Shown: positions 29,355-39,928 of the stretch, in pieces | Numbering within the stretch: the first letter of the stretch is position 1 | Layout: the number at the start of each line of letters is the position of its first letter | Assembly: GCA_033557465.1 (NCBI GenBank) | Contig: CM066037.1 | Span: 517,692,686-517,756,685, forward strand | DNA from: Ichthyophis bannanicus | Lineage: Eukaryota > Chordata > Amphibia > Gymnophiona > Ichthyophiidae | Direction of reading: 5' to 3' | DNA length: 64,000 nt | Made by a program: the position numbers and the translations under genes | Notes under the pieces: model-generated | Databases searched by the model: none | Told to the model about the DNA's origin: nothing | Seen by the model: the letters and a program-made list of their open reading frames with translations, nothing else

Positions 29355-30311
29355 TTAAGAGAGATGTAGAAGCAGAGGGTACCACACTTGCCTTGGCCAA
29401 TGTGGAGCTATGAGAATCATATGGCCTCTGTCTCTCTGAAGCTTGAACAGGGTTTTGGGAATTAGGGGAATGGGTGGAAAGGCATACAGGAAGTCTTGAC
29501 CCCAATGAAGGAGAAAAGCATCCCTGGCCTGAGCCTTCTGAGCCGGAATTCTGGAACAGAACCGGGGAAGTTTGGCATTCCACGGACTTGCAAAGAGGTC
29601 TATGTCCGGGGTTCCCCAAAGTTGAAAAATCTTGGTTACCTGGTCTGCATGCTGAGACCATTCGTGAGGAAACAGAACTCGACTGAGTCTGTCTGCCCAA
29701 GAGTTTTGTATGCCTGGAAGATACACTGCCAGGAGATGAATCTGATGCTCTCTGACGAGGGCCCATAGTCGCAAAGCTTCTTTGCAAAGCGACAGAGAGC
29801 CTGTTCCCCCCTGCTTGTTCACATAGAACATGGCTACTTGATTGTCCGTATGAATGAGGACTGTCTTGTAGCTGAGCAGGGTGTGGAACACTTGCAGAGC
29901 AAGGAAGATTGCTATGAGCTCCAAGAGATTGATATGTAGATGACTCTCCTGTGGAGACCAGGTGCCTTGGGTGGAGAGGTCTTGGAGATGAGCTCCCCAT
30001 CCCATCGGAGAAGTATCTGTTGTGAGAGTTGCTTGGGGTAAGGGTTGTTGGAAAGGGGACCCCAGCAACAGGTTTTGAGTGGACTTCCACCACTGGAGGG
30101 ACAAAATAAGGCGACTTGTGTTTGCTATTTTGTCTGACAGGCCTCCTGATGCCTGGGTCCATTGGGTGGATAAAGTCCACTGAGCTGCCCTCATATGGAG
30201 GCGAGCATAGGGAACCACATGCACAGTAGATGCCATGTGGCCTAGTAGTTGTAACATTTCTCGAGCAGTTAGATAAGGCTTTAGCACTGCTTGAGAAGCT
30301 AACTGCACCAT
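29355..30311 (-). CDS. DIRS-A2 RNase H and linker (open)
   Basis: An uninterrupted 318-codon frame. It starts in the RT-RNase H connection (REMLQLLGHMASTVHVVPYA). It continues with ATLTTDTSPMGWGAHLQD (first catalytic Asp), HINLLELIAIFLALQ (Glu) and VLIHTDNQVAMFYVNKQGG (TDN Asp). It ends with HLLAVYLPGIQNSWADRLSR, PDIDLFASPWNAKLPRFCSR, FLYAFPPIPLIPKTLFKL and LIAPHWPRQVWYPLLL, the DIRS linker before the recombinase. RNase H removes the RNA strand during cDNA synthesis. The frame upstream (RT) is offset by one indel near 30345. Confidence 0.85.
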   Translation of the reverse strand: MVQLASQAVLKPYLTAREMLQLLGHMASTVHVVPYARLHMRAAQWTLSTQWTQASGGLSDKIANTSRLILSLQWWKSTQNLLLGSPFQQPLPQATLTTDTSPMGWGAHLQDLSTQGTWSPQESHLHINLLELIAIFLALQVFHTLLSYKTVLIHTDNQVAMFYVNKQGGTGSLSLCKEALRLWALVREHQIHLLAVYLPGIQNSWADRLSRVLFPHEWSQHADQVTKIFQLWGTPDIDLFASPWNAKLPRFCSRIPAQKAQARDAFLLHWGQDFLYAFPPIPLIPKTLFKLQRDRGHMILIAPHWPRQVWYPLLLHLS

Positions 30312-30339
30312 GCGAAGGCAACGGGCCTGGGGGAGATAG

Positions 30340-31070
30340 GCCCTTCCCTTTTTTGGTATCCAGCAAAGCTCCTATGAACTCTAAAGACTGAGTGGGAGTT
30401 AGACTGGATTTTGGGATGTTTATTACCAGCCCTAAACACTGAAGGATACGCATTGTGCAGGATAGAGAAGTCCTGGCCTCTGACTCTGTTGGTGCTTGAA
30501 TGAGCCAGTTGTCTAAGTAAGGGAAGACGAATATCCCTAGAGTGCGGAGAAATGCTGCTACTACAGCCATGCATTTCATGAACACCCTTGGTGCTGAGGC
30601 CAGGCCAAAGGGAAGCACCCTGTATTGGTAGTGCTTTTGCTGAAAAAGGAACCGAAGGAACCTTCTGTGGGTTGGATGGATGAGGACATGAATGTACGCA
30701 TCCTTGAGATGTAGAGAACAAAGCCAATCCTGACTCTGAAGGTATGGCAACAGAGATCCGAGAGAAATCATTTGGAATGTCTCTGACAAGAAATTTGTTC
30801 AATTTTCTGAGGTCTAAGATAGGTCTGTAACCCCTGTTTTCTTTGGGATAAGAAAATAAGGGGACTAGAACCCTGTACCCTGCTGATGAATGGGTACTTC
30901 TTCTATTGCCCCTTGGGCAAGAAGGATAGCAACCTCCTGACCTAACAGGTTGATGAGAGAGGTCGGAGAATTGAACTGCTTTACTATTGTGTGAGGGGGC
31001 ATGCTTGAAAAATGAAGCTTATACCCCTCCTTTATGATGGACAGCGTCCAATGCTTTGCTGTTATTTGCC
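30340..31070 (-). pseudogene. DIRS-A2 reverse transcriptase
   Basis: The palm region is open from 30789: DWLCSLHLKDAYIHVLIHP (catalytic Asp), FLRFLFQQKHYQYRVLPFGL, SAPRVFMKCMAVVAAFLR, and FPYLDNWLIQA, where the second Asp of YxDD is Asn. It continues GLVINIPKSSLTPTQSLEF. Upstream, 30790-31070 holds the N-terminal part (a WTLSIIKEGYKLHFSSMPP block and YFLIPKKTG) with one stop and a frameshift. An indel near 30345 puts RNase H in another frame. Confidence 0.8.
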
Positions 31071-31162
31071 CTCATTTGGGGGCAAAATGACATAACCTTC
31101 CTGGAATGGTGGAAGGCTCTGGTCCCCCGAGAGCCAGGAAGGCTAAGTTCTCTAGTTGAGAG

Positions 31163-33086
31163 TCAAAGGCCCTGTGGAGGCTGAACCTGCTGGGCCGGTT
31201 GAGGCCTAGCAGCCTTTGCTTTCTTCTGTTTGGGTGATTGCTGACCTTTCCTGGCAAGCTGACCTGCAGAATGTCCCTGCTGGTCATTTTGTTGTATGTA
31301 AACCGCGCTGACAATAGTGCGGTATATAAGAAATTGTAATAAATAAAATAAATAAAATAAATAAGCAGGATAAAATCTTTTCTTTTTAGAAAAGAATGGT
31401 TTCTTGAACAATTTCTTTCTAGCAGGATCATCAGTGGACTTGGATAATCTATCCAAGGTGGAATTTTCAGCATCCATCTCATTGGCCTTTTCCTGCCAAT
31501 CTTTACCAAACAGGTTCTCACCAGTACAAGGGATATTTCCCAATTTGTCTTGTACCCAGAGCTCTAGATCAGATGCCTGGAGCCAAGCAATTCTACGTGC
31601 ACCTATGGCAATAGCCGAGGTTCTGCTTATGCACTCAAAGCAGTCAAAGGCTGCACGGTTGGCAAATTTAGAAACATCTTGGGTATGTTTGACCAAAGTG
31701 AGAAAATCCAGTCTTCTATCCTCAGGAAGAATAGGACTTAAAGCCTCTAAATCATCTGTGACCTCCTTCAGGAACATTCCCATGTAGAGACTATAGGAAC
31801 TGATCCTGGCAGAAAGCATGGAAGCTTGGAAGACCCGACGTCCAAAAGCATCCAGGGTTCTGCACTCACGTCCTGGAGGATTAGAGGCATGCTTCTTTGC
31901 ACTCTTGATCCTTCTCATAGCTGATTCCACTACAATAGAATGGTGAGGAAGCTGAGTCTTATGGAAACCAGGACAAGGAGGGACTCGATACATAGTATCC
32001 AGTCTGCGAGAATGAGGAGAGGTGGTAAGAGGTGTCTCCTACATCCTTAAAATTAGATCATATAAAATCTCATGAATGGGCAAGGTAGCTGCCTCCTTAG
32101 GAGTTTTGGGATATTGTAGAATTTCCAACTCCTTGGCCCTTGGCTCTGTTTCAGGGGCCACAGTAATGGACAGGCCCGGAGCCACCTCCCTGATAAAATC
32201 CTGGAAGGAAATATCCTCTGGAGGAGACATCCTGCGTTTAGGGGAGGAGGGCTCCTCTGGGAGAAGCATCGGTGCATCGACAGAACTGTCAGAATCCTCA
32301 GATTCTTTTGAGGACTCGAAGTACCGTCTGTCCGGATGCTCTTGAAGAGCCCGATACCCGTACCGACCAAAGTCGGTACCGGGAGTAAGCAGTACTGGGG
32401 TATTGGTACCGGAGGTCATCGGATGACTGGGTACCGGCAAAGCAGACACCGATGCCGATGTTGATGCTATCGGTACCGATACCGATGCCGGGGCCGGTAC
32501 CGGTGGAATTGTCTGTCGCGGTTCCGAGGGCATCGATGCCGCAAGGAAAGCCACCAGACTGCGCTCAATAGCCAGGACTCTCTGGTCTATCGACGCTGCC
32601 AATGCCTGGATGTCGGTACCGGAGGAGACCGCCGGTACCCCAGAGCATGGCACCAGTAGTTCTGCCGAGGTCGAGGCCTCGAACATCCTGGAACCCTGAT
32701 AATGCTTTGGAAGCCGAAGCCTCCCGCCGGGGTAATTTTGCCGGTGCAGAATCCTCAAGGGCAACGCCAGAGGCATCTCGATGCTTAGAAGGAGATCTAC
32801 CCTTTAAGGACCGGCTGGACTTATGTTTAGTTACCTGAGATCCACGGGAGGAAGAAGCAGCCCTGGAAGACGTCGATGCCACCGAAGCTGCATCAGAGGG
32901 AAACAGTGTACTGAGCTTAGCAGCTCAGTTCTGCCGACCTCTTTTAGACATCATGGCACAGGACATACAATCCGTGATGGAGTGGTCAGGACCTAAACAT
33001 TTTAGACACCATTCATGAGTGTCGGTGACGGAAATGGTACCGCCACACTTGGTGCACTTTTTGAAACCTGAGGCAGGTTTGTCCAT
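31163..33086 (-). pseudogene. DIRS-A2 gag-like gene
   Basis: The start is the ATG at 33086, chosen because the next residues (CTKCGG, DTHEWCLKCLGPDH) match the zinc-finger-like N-termini of DIRS-A and DIRS-B. A stop follows after about 50 codons near 32930. The middle (32776-32039) is a Ser/Val/Pro-rich segment encoded by many GGTACCG motifs, followed by acidic DISFQDFIREVAPGL. It ends at a TAG where DIRS-A has Trp. The C-terminal part (31993-31163) reads LPHHSIVVESAMRRIKSAKKH, LDAFGRRVFQASMLSARI and ARRIAWLQASDLELWVQDK. An L2 tail is inserted at 31293-31362. Confidence 0.8.
31293..31362 (+). mobile_element. Tiny L2-type LINE 3' tail inserted in DIRS-A2 gag
   Basis: Seventy bases reading GTAAACCGCGCTGACAATAG, then TGCGGTATATAAGAAATTGT and a run of AATAA/AAAT units. 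This is the terminal segment of an L2-type LINE, comparable with the inverted GCGGTATATAAAAGC tail at 44374-44400 and the AAAT tail at 9003-9035. It is an extremely 5'-truncated insertion in plus orientation, opposite to the DIRS. Confidence 0.75.
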
Positions 33087-33379
33087 GGTAAGGAAAGGTT
33101 TTTGGGCCTAAGGCCCAAAAAGGCGCGTGCACCTGAAAAAAAAGAAGAAGAGAATATATATATATATATATATTTATTTATTTATATATATTTTTTTAAG
33201 ACAGAAATAAGAAGAAAAAAACCGGCAGTACCGGTAAAGCGTCGAGGAAGGCAGACGCGACCACAAAAAAGAAAGAAACAAAAAAAGAATTCTTCTGCGG
33301 TGACAGGAACACGAACTGCTGGCTCCGCGGAAAAAGAAGAACTGGAGAAAGGCAGTTGGGAAAGGCGGGAAGGCAGCAC

Positions 33380-33503
33380 ACAGGTGCTGTGGGATCTCCC
33401 AAAAGCTTTCTAATTGGATGCTGGGGAGCGTTCCCGAGGAGGCTCCGTCGGTACTGATGATACCCATATGTGATGACTACATTCCTGCTTGTTCCTGGGG
33501 ATA
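33380..33503. repeat. DIRS-A2 right terminal repeat
   Basis: Inverted copy of 27720-27850: AAAAGCTTTCTAATTGGATG, GGCTCCGTCGGTACTGATGA and CCTGCTTGTTCCTGG-type blocks. A TA-rich simple repeat (33157-33190) lies further inside, in the gag leader. Confidence 0.75.
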
Positions 33504-34732
33504 ATGGAATATGATATGCAAGTCAGCTCTCCTACAAACATCAACAGAATAATTAGGGGTTAAAAACATCGTGGCATCCAGTCTCAAACTAGTCCTGGAA
33601 CATCCTTCAGCTAGTCCTGCTTTCAGACTGTTCATAATGAATATACATGAGATTAGTATGCAGTGGCGGCAGCTAATATATCTCATGCATATTCACTGAA
33701 AACCAGGACCGGCTTGAGAAACTGATCAGCTACATAAATAGTTACCTTAGCTTTGAATTCAGCTTTGGAATGAATAGTTACTTGTTCGAAAGAGATTTTA
33801 CCCAGCAAATGGAGCTTGTGTATATATTTTTATGATGATTATTTGGTTTTATATAAGTAGGTATGTTTTCAAGGGCGCTTAGAACAAAAGCACTAGTTCC
33901 TACTGCCGAGGCTAGGTCTGTAAGCAGGTTATGCATGTGATGTGCAGCCAAGACAGCAGGTCTGGGCAGCAACTACTCATGCATAGCATAAAAATTTGTT
34001 GTGTCAGTTTTCTCAACCCCTGGAAGTTAAAGATGTGGCTTATAGCTGTGGCAGCACAGCTGCTGATCCAAGAGAGGTGAGCAAGCAAGCAAGCAAGAAA
34101 AAGGGGGAAGAGAGAGGGATGGATGAGAGGAGACAGAAGGGAAGGGGAGGGAACAAAGAAAGACGGAAGGAAAAGTAAGTTGCTGACAAACCCCCAAACC
34201 CACAGTTACCATTCCCAGCGCTCATATCCCTCCATAGCCAAATTCTACCCAGTTATTACACACATAATCCCATCCACAGTATAATGCGTTTTGTGCAATG
34301 TTTAGGGCAGACATTTTTCAGCTTGTTTGTTTTCACTATTTTTATATGCAATCTGCAACGAGCAGATTTTTTTTGGGGGGAGATATGTGGATGTAGGTTT
34401 CAATTTGACTGTAAGTCATAGAGCAATCCCAAAATGACTTCAAGGTCTCTCATTTCTTTTTTATCAGAGGGACACCAAGTATGACCATGTGGCATAAAAA
34501 CAGTACATGATCACAACAGGATCCGTTTTTCACCTTGAGATATTAAAGTCAAAATAAGTGATTCTTTTTCAAATGACAATTTGTTCATTAGAGACATCTA
34601 TGATATTTCTGCAAAATCCAAGGGGAAATTGAGAAAACAATGGTCTAAATTCTAACACAAGATATGATGCTATCATTCTGACAGCCATGGATATGTTAAC
34701 ATTACAAATCTGCTCTTGTGAATTATGCTAAA
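33504..34732. other. Intron sequence with a possible MITE relic and a purine tract
   Basis: Bases 33560-33720 contain ATGAATATACATGAGATTAG and, 40 bases on, CTCATGCATATTCACTG, an inverted pair flanked by AGTCCTGG / CCAGGACCGG. It looks like a small inverted-repeat element. Bases 34078-34175 are a purine-rich tract with AAGC repeats. Nothing coding is evident. Confidence 0.4.
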
Positions 34733-34907
34733 AAAGGTGACATTTTACTGACCAGTTAATGCCCTTTCCTTGAGACTTGCTAGACCAATCCAGACAAGTG
34801 GGTTGTGTTCCCCTACCAGCGGATTGGTGGAGACAAAGAATCAATGAAAAGCCCATGTTTCAACGACATCACTTCTATGCTTCTATTTGCCTCAGCCACC
34901 AGAAGTC

Positions 34908-36093
34908 TTACCTCGGTGGCAGGAAATGTAATGGAGGTGCTCCTGAAAGAGCGAATAGTGGACTTTCTCAAAACCAACAGGTTGCATAATCCAAGGCAAC
35001 ATGGTTTTACCAAAGGACGATTTTGCCAAACAAATCTAATTGAGTTCTTTGACTGAGTGACCACAGAACTAGATCAGGGACATGCGATGGATGTCATCTG
35101 CTTGGATTTCAGCAAAGCCTTTGAGACTGTTCCTCATAGGAGGCTTATCAATAAACTCAATAGTTTGGGGATGGGTCCCAAGGTGGTAAACTGGATCAGA
35201 AATTGGTTGACTGACAGATGTCAGAAAGTGATGGTAAATGGAGCTCACTAGGATGAAAAGAGGGTGATTAGCGGGGTGCCCCAGGGTTCAGTCCTGGGAC
35301 TGGCACTGTTCAATGTATTTGTGAGTGATATTGCTGAAGGACTGAATGGAAAAGTCTGTCCTTTTGCAGATGACACGAAAATTTGCAACAGAGTGGACCC
35401 CCTGAGGGAGTGGATAACATGAGAAAAGATCTACAAAAGTTGGAAGAATGGTTTAATGCTTGGCAGTTAAGATTTAATGCAAAGAAGTGCAGTGTCATGC
35501 ACTCGGGAAGCAGAAATCCAAGGGAAATGTACGCGATAGGGGGCGAGAGGTTGGTGTGCACGGACCGGGAGAAGGACCTTGGTGTGATTATTTCTGAGGA
35601 TCTCAAGGTGGCAAAACAGTGCGACAAGGCAGTGGCAAAAGCCAGGAGGATGTTTGGTTGCATACAAAGAGGAATTACCGGCAGAAAGGAAGAGGTACTA
35701 ATGCCACTGTATAAGTCACTGGTGAGGCCTCACTTGGAATACTGTGTTCAGTTTTGGAGACCATATCTCGCAAAGGATGCAAAAAGACTGGAAATGGTTC
35801 AGAAGAAGGCGACCAAAATGATTTGGAGCCTGCGTCGGAAGCCTTATGAGACTTGGAGAACTAAATATGTATACTCTGGAGGAGAGGAGGGATAGGGGAG
35901 ATATGATTCAGACCTTTAAATACTTAAGAGAGTATTAATGAACAAAAAAACCTCTTCCAAAGACAGAGAAGCTGTAAAACTAGAGGGCATAACATGAAGC
36001 TGCAAGGGGGTAAATTTAAAGGCAATGTCAGGAAATACTTTTTCAATGAAAGGATGGTGGATGCTTGGAATGCCCTCCCGATGGAAGTGGTGC
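34908..36093 (+). mobile_element. CR1 LINE fragment lacking both ends, in DIRS-C2
   Basis: The plus strand reads NRLHNPRQHGFTKGRFCQTN, then GHAMDVICLDFSKAFETVPH (catalytic Asp), then [11 protein letters not shown] and CPFADDTKI (FADD). It continues [35 protein letters not shown] and KVQKKATKMI-like blocks, ending near a relic of DAWNALPMEVVQ at about 36090. Three in-frame stops occur (near 35056, 35250 and 35417) plus a frameshift near 35890. It ends before any CR1 3' UTR. The flanks on both sides are DIRS-C sequence. Confidence 0.8.
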
Positions 36094-38743
36094 AGTAGAG
36101 AACTATGTACGCACATAAACTGAAAACTGTCAGTAGAAGATGAATCTGCAGAGCAAAGTATAAAAATCATAGCGGACCCAATGGTACCACAGCAAAAGAA
36201 CAGGACTGGTCTAGCAGGACTTAAGGAAAGGGCATTAACTGGCAAGTAAAATATCACCTTCCATATCGTCCTGCTACATCAGTCCAGACAAGTGGGATGT
36301 ACCAAAGCTGCGACTCCACTGGACAGGAAGAAGACAGAGCAGTTTGCAAAACATTTGAGCCAAGGCCATGTTCATCTGCGCGCAGACATTCAAGCATTAA
36401 TGCTAGATAGAAGTAGAAAGTGATACCCACATTGCCGCCTGACAAACATCTGCAGGGGCTACTGAACACCGCTTACGCTCGGGTAGAATGTGTCATGCAA
36501 ACCCTACAGAAATGGCCAGTTCCGCAACAGATACACCAAGGCAATAGCCTCCATAATCCAGCACCCCGTCAACTTAGTTGCCACATCACCCTTGCGTGGG
36601 CCAGCAAACAGCACAAAAAGAAGGTTGAACTTACGAAAAGAATTCGTAACCTCCAAGTACTGGAGAAGTACCCTCTAGACATCCACAAAGCAAAGATCCT
36701 TCTCCTTCCGCTGACACTGCTCCTTAGAAAAGGAGAGCAGGCAGACCACCTGGTTCACATGAAAGGGAGAAAGCACCTTAAGCAAGAAGGAAGACACAGG
36801 CTGAAAGGAAAAGGCCTCCTTTGAAAAAGACAGATAAGGATCTCAGCAAGACAGAGCCTGTATTCCGGAAATCCACCTTGTGAAACAAACTGTGACCAAG
36901 AAGACTACTTTGAAGGATTTGACATTCAAGACAGAGTGCTTCAAAGCCTCAAATGGTTCCACCATCAGGGCCCTAAGTAACAGACACAGATCCCAGGAAG
37001 GGATAACAGACCAGAGGAGAGAAAGCAGATGCCAAACTCCCTAGAAAAAACGGGAGACATCTGGGTGAAAGGCTAGACTTACCAGCCACCGGACCTCAGA
37101 AACAGGCTGAAGCTGCCACCTGAACTTTCAGGGAGTTAAGGGAAAGGTCCTTCTCCAGGCCATCCTGTAGAAAGGCAAACAAAGATAGCACCTTGGTCAT
37201 CTCAAGAGCCAACTGCTGAGCGCCACACCATCGCTCAAAGAGATACCAAATCCACATGTAAAGTACGCTAGCTTGGTAGACCCCCTCAAAGCTCTGAGCA
37301 GAGTGAAGACCACTGCAGGAGAGAAGCACTTACGCGCTAGCCATCTCCTTTCAAGAGCTAAACCATGAGAAGGAAATTGGGTCCTCCAGGGCGATCTGTC
37401 CCTGCCGCAATACGCCTCGAGGCGGAGACAACTGAAGAGGAGGAGCCTGCAGGAGCCATGTCAGGTCTCTGAGCCACGTTCTCCTTGGCTAATCTGGCAC
37501 CACAAGAACAATCTTGCTCAGGTGGTATTCTATAAGCTGAATCGCATGCCCCACCAGAGGCCACGGAGGAAACACGTACCAAAAGGTACTGACTTGGTTA
37601 AGACTGGGTCAGGGAATCGATGCCCTCAAATTCCGCCTCCGTGTGGCGACTGAAGAAGCAGCATACTCAGCACTGGAGCGGGTTGCTGGCAGATACCTCT
37701 AGGGTGACTCCAGCGGCGCAGAGACCATTGAAACACCTCCTGATTCCTGACTCAATTCCCACTTCTTCTAGAACCAGAGTGTGCTGGTTGAGAACATTTC
37801 TTTCTACAGTATCCACCTTGGCGATATGCAGAGCTGACAAACTAGGAGGTTCTTCGCCACTCAGGCAAACAGGAGAACCATCTCCAGAGCTGCCTGACAC
37901 TCCTCGTGCTGCCTTGCCAACTGACATAGACCACCACTGTGGTGTTGTCCGAAAACACACTAACCGCCCAACCCTTGACCAGAGGCCTGAAACACAGAGC
38001 AGCCAACCTGATGGCCTTCCCTCTAGGTGGTCGATGGACCATACCGCTTCCTTGCCATTCCAACGGCCCTGGGCCATACGGTCTTGGCAATGGGTTCCCT
38101 AGCCCGAGAGACTGCATCAGAAGGATCCAGGAGAAATCCATCCATCGGCACACCCTTCCTCAGATGACAGGACTGCTGCCACCTCCACAGGCTAGTCTTC
38201 ACCATCATCGGGAGTGGGAGCCTGCACTTGAACTCCTGAGAACTCGGGAACCACCAAGTCAATAAGGACCGCTGAAGAGGTTGCATGTGAGCACGGTACC
38301 ATCTCTATGGTTGCTGCCACCAATTCGAGCAGTTGAAGATAATCCCAGACTCTGGGAGCCTGCTGTGCATGGAACAGCGCCAGGCAATTCAACAGTCCTT
38401 TGACTTTCTTGTCTGGCAGGAAAACTCTGCCCGCTTGGGTGTCGAAACAGATTAGGAAGGCAACAGCTGGCTTTTTCCCTGATTATCACCCAGCCAAGGC
38501 TTTCTGAAAAGGACACCACCCGAGAGGCTTCTGAAAAGGGAACGGGCCCAGATGAGCCAGTTGTCCACATAGGGATGGACCCAGATCCCTCAGGCCGCAG
38601 CACCACAGCCGTCACGACTTTGACCTTGGAGAACGCCCTCAGGGAGATGGAGAGCCCAAAGGGAGGGCAGCAAACTGATAATGAGAGCCAAGCATGGCAA
38701 AATGTAGATACTTTGCTGTCCACCCGGAGTGGGATATGAAAAT
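36094..38743 (-). pseudogene. DIRS-C2 internal complementary region, YR, RNase H and RT palm
   Basis: Bases 36200-36310 are the internal complementary region, matching DIRS-C1 14760-14870. Around 36320-36780 is the recombinase C-terminus (relic of the HxxR and Tyr blocks). Around 38153-37842 the minus strand reads VSVFSDNTTVVVYVSWQGS, the RNase H TDN-type block. Around 38551-38580 it reads PYVDNWLIW in one frame, the RT active site with Asn in place of the second Asp. Many indels separate these. The RT is cut at 38743 by the LTR insertion. Confidence 0.65.
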
Positions 38744-39928
38744 TGTAACAGGGTAGACCCTGTACGAGCTGAGGAAGTGCAGGCCAGCACAAGTGAAAAC
38801 AAACAAAATGACAGGGTAAACAAGAAACTGTCAGATAGTTACCCTGAGCAACGCAGGAACACGTGCAAGAGCTCAGTCAGGACACACCCAGTTAGCACAG
38901 GAGAGGAATTCACTTCACCTGACAGGGCTCAGCTAACTAAGGGTGGAGCAAGTGAACGTGGGTTTAAAACAAGCCCTCAGGCATTAGGAGATAGATACAG
39001 ATGCAGACGCAGATGCGGATTGGGTTGGAGTTTGAGACCCGGATTTGGATTCAGACAAGGAGCAGGGCAAAGCCAGGAGCTGGTGCCAGAGCCGAGAGAG
39101 AGAGAGAGAGTGAAGCCGTGGCAGCCAAGGACACACTTGGAGAAGCTACAGAGAGGGCAGCTAAAGCCCTGGGAAACACGGCAAAGGTATGAGAATGCAA
39201 GAGAGAGGGACGAGGAAACTCTGGAGCAATTAGAATGCCCATATGAAGGTCAGAGGGAATCCGAGGACCTGAATGAGTCAGTAAGATATTCACAGCCAAG
39301 CAGGGTGTGTGAGCAGGAAAAACGCCAGAAGACTGCAGTTGCAGGTTATAGAGAGAAGCGTGATTACAAGGGAGATTTGCCTCGTGGAAAAAGGCAACCC
39401 TGGGCTTATGGGAATAAGCATACAAGCTCACATAATATAGAGGCTGAGAATATCCCTCTTTCTAGTTTTAAAACTCTCAAAGATAAAAGATTTTACCTAC
39501 CAGAACAAGAGGAAGAGTTTTGTGATTGTCAGCTAGAAGCTCCGTCTGAAACTCCACGAACACTACAATTCAGCTCAGCTGGATCACACAAGGGAAAACG
39601 TGATTGGTTGAAAAGTTCCCTTAATTATTCTACAGGCAGAGTAAGGGAGAAGCTAACCTCTACTAAGAAGTACCAGCAGGGGCAGTGCCTGGGAAACCAC
39701 TATACAAGAACATATGGTAATACCCAGAAAGGCTTTAGCCCGGTGAAGGAAAAGAACTTCCTTGTGGACGTACTTAGGCAGCAAGTCTCAGAGAGTACTC
39801 ATGCAGGGCAGAATGAATCCCTGAATCAACCTGAGATAATGGAATACCAGGATGCTGGGGAGACTAATGTACAGGAGATAATGGACTGCTCTTTATTAGT
39901 AAGTGAACCTGAATTCTCCCTGAGATAG
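38729..39928 (+). CDS. 399-codon open frame of unknown function inside the LTR
   Basis: The frame opens 15 bases before the LTR and runs to 39928 without a stop. The first ATG (38729) lies in DIRS sequence; within the LTR no Met codon occurs until near the C-terminus (MEYQDAG). The product is rich in Arg, Glu, Gln and Ser (PEPRERERVKPWQ, REKRDYKGDLPRGKRQPW) with no recognised domain, and ends near QEIMDCSLLVSE. A comparable frame ending YMDCSLSKLL lies in the LTR-like segment at 62972-63994. It could be a real LTR-encoded product translated from another start, or open simply because of purine-biased composition. Confidence 0.3.
   Translation: MGYENCNRVDPVRAEEVQASTSENKQNDRVNKKLSDSYPEQRRNTCKSSVRTHPVSTGEEFTSPDRAQLTKGGASERGFKTSPQALGDRYRCRRRCGLGWSLRPGFGFRQGAGQSQELVPEPRERERVKPWQPRTHLEKLQRGQLKPWETRQRYENARERDEETLEQLECPYEGQRESEDLNESVRYSQPSRVCEQEKRQKTAVAGYREKRDYKGDLPRGKRQPWAYGNKHTSSHNIEAENIPLSSFKTLKDKRFYLPEQEEEFCDCQLEAPSETPRTLQFSSAGSHKGKRDWLKSSLNYSTGRVREKLTSTKKYQQGQCLGNHYTRTYGNTQKGFSPVKEKNFLVDVLRQQVSESTHAGQNESLNQPEIMEYQDAGETNVQEIMDCSLLVSEPEFSLR

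Larger units (their letters stand above)
27720..33503 (-). mobile_element. DIRS-A2, nearly full-length DIRS element
   Basis: A 5.8-kb DIRS in minus orientation, same family as DIRS-A. The left end is at 27720 after GAGAAA, the right end at 33503 (CCTGGGGATA). Terminal inverted repeats share CATATGGGTATCAT and CAACGGAGCCTGCG-type blocks. The internal complementary region is at about 27992-28095. The order on the minus strand is gag-like (33086-31163), RT (about 31070-30340), RNase H (30311-29355) and YR (about 29330-28381). Damage: one Arg-to-stop and one Trp-to-stop in gag, a 70-bp L2 tail inserted in gag, one frameshift between RT and RNase H and one in the YR HxxR box. It sits in the 23-kb ZDHHC17 intron, sense to the gene. 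Confidence 0.9.

Noticed and set aside
33102..33413. Lys/Arg-rich plus-strand frame with a poly-Ile/Tyr segment
   Set aside because: It translates a TA microsatellite and the DIRS-A2 leader in antisense.
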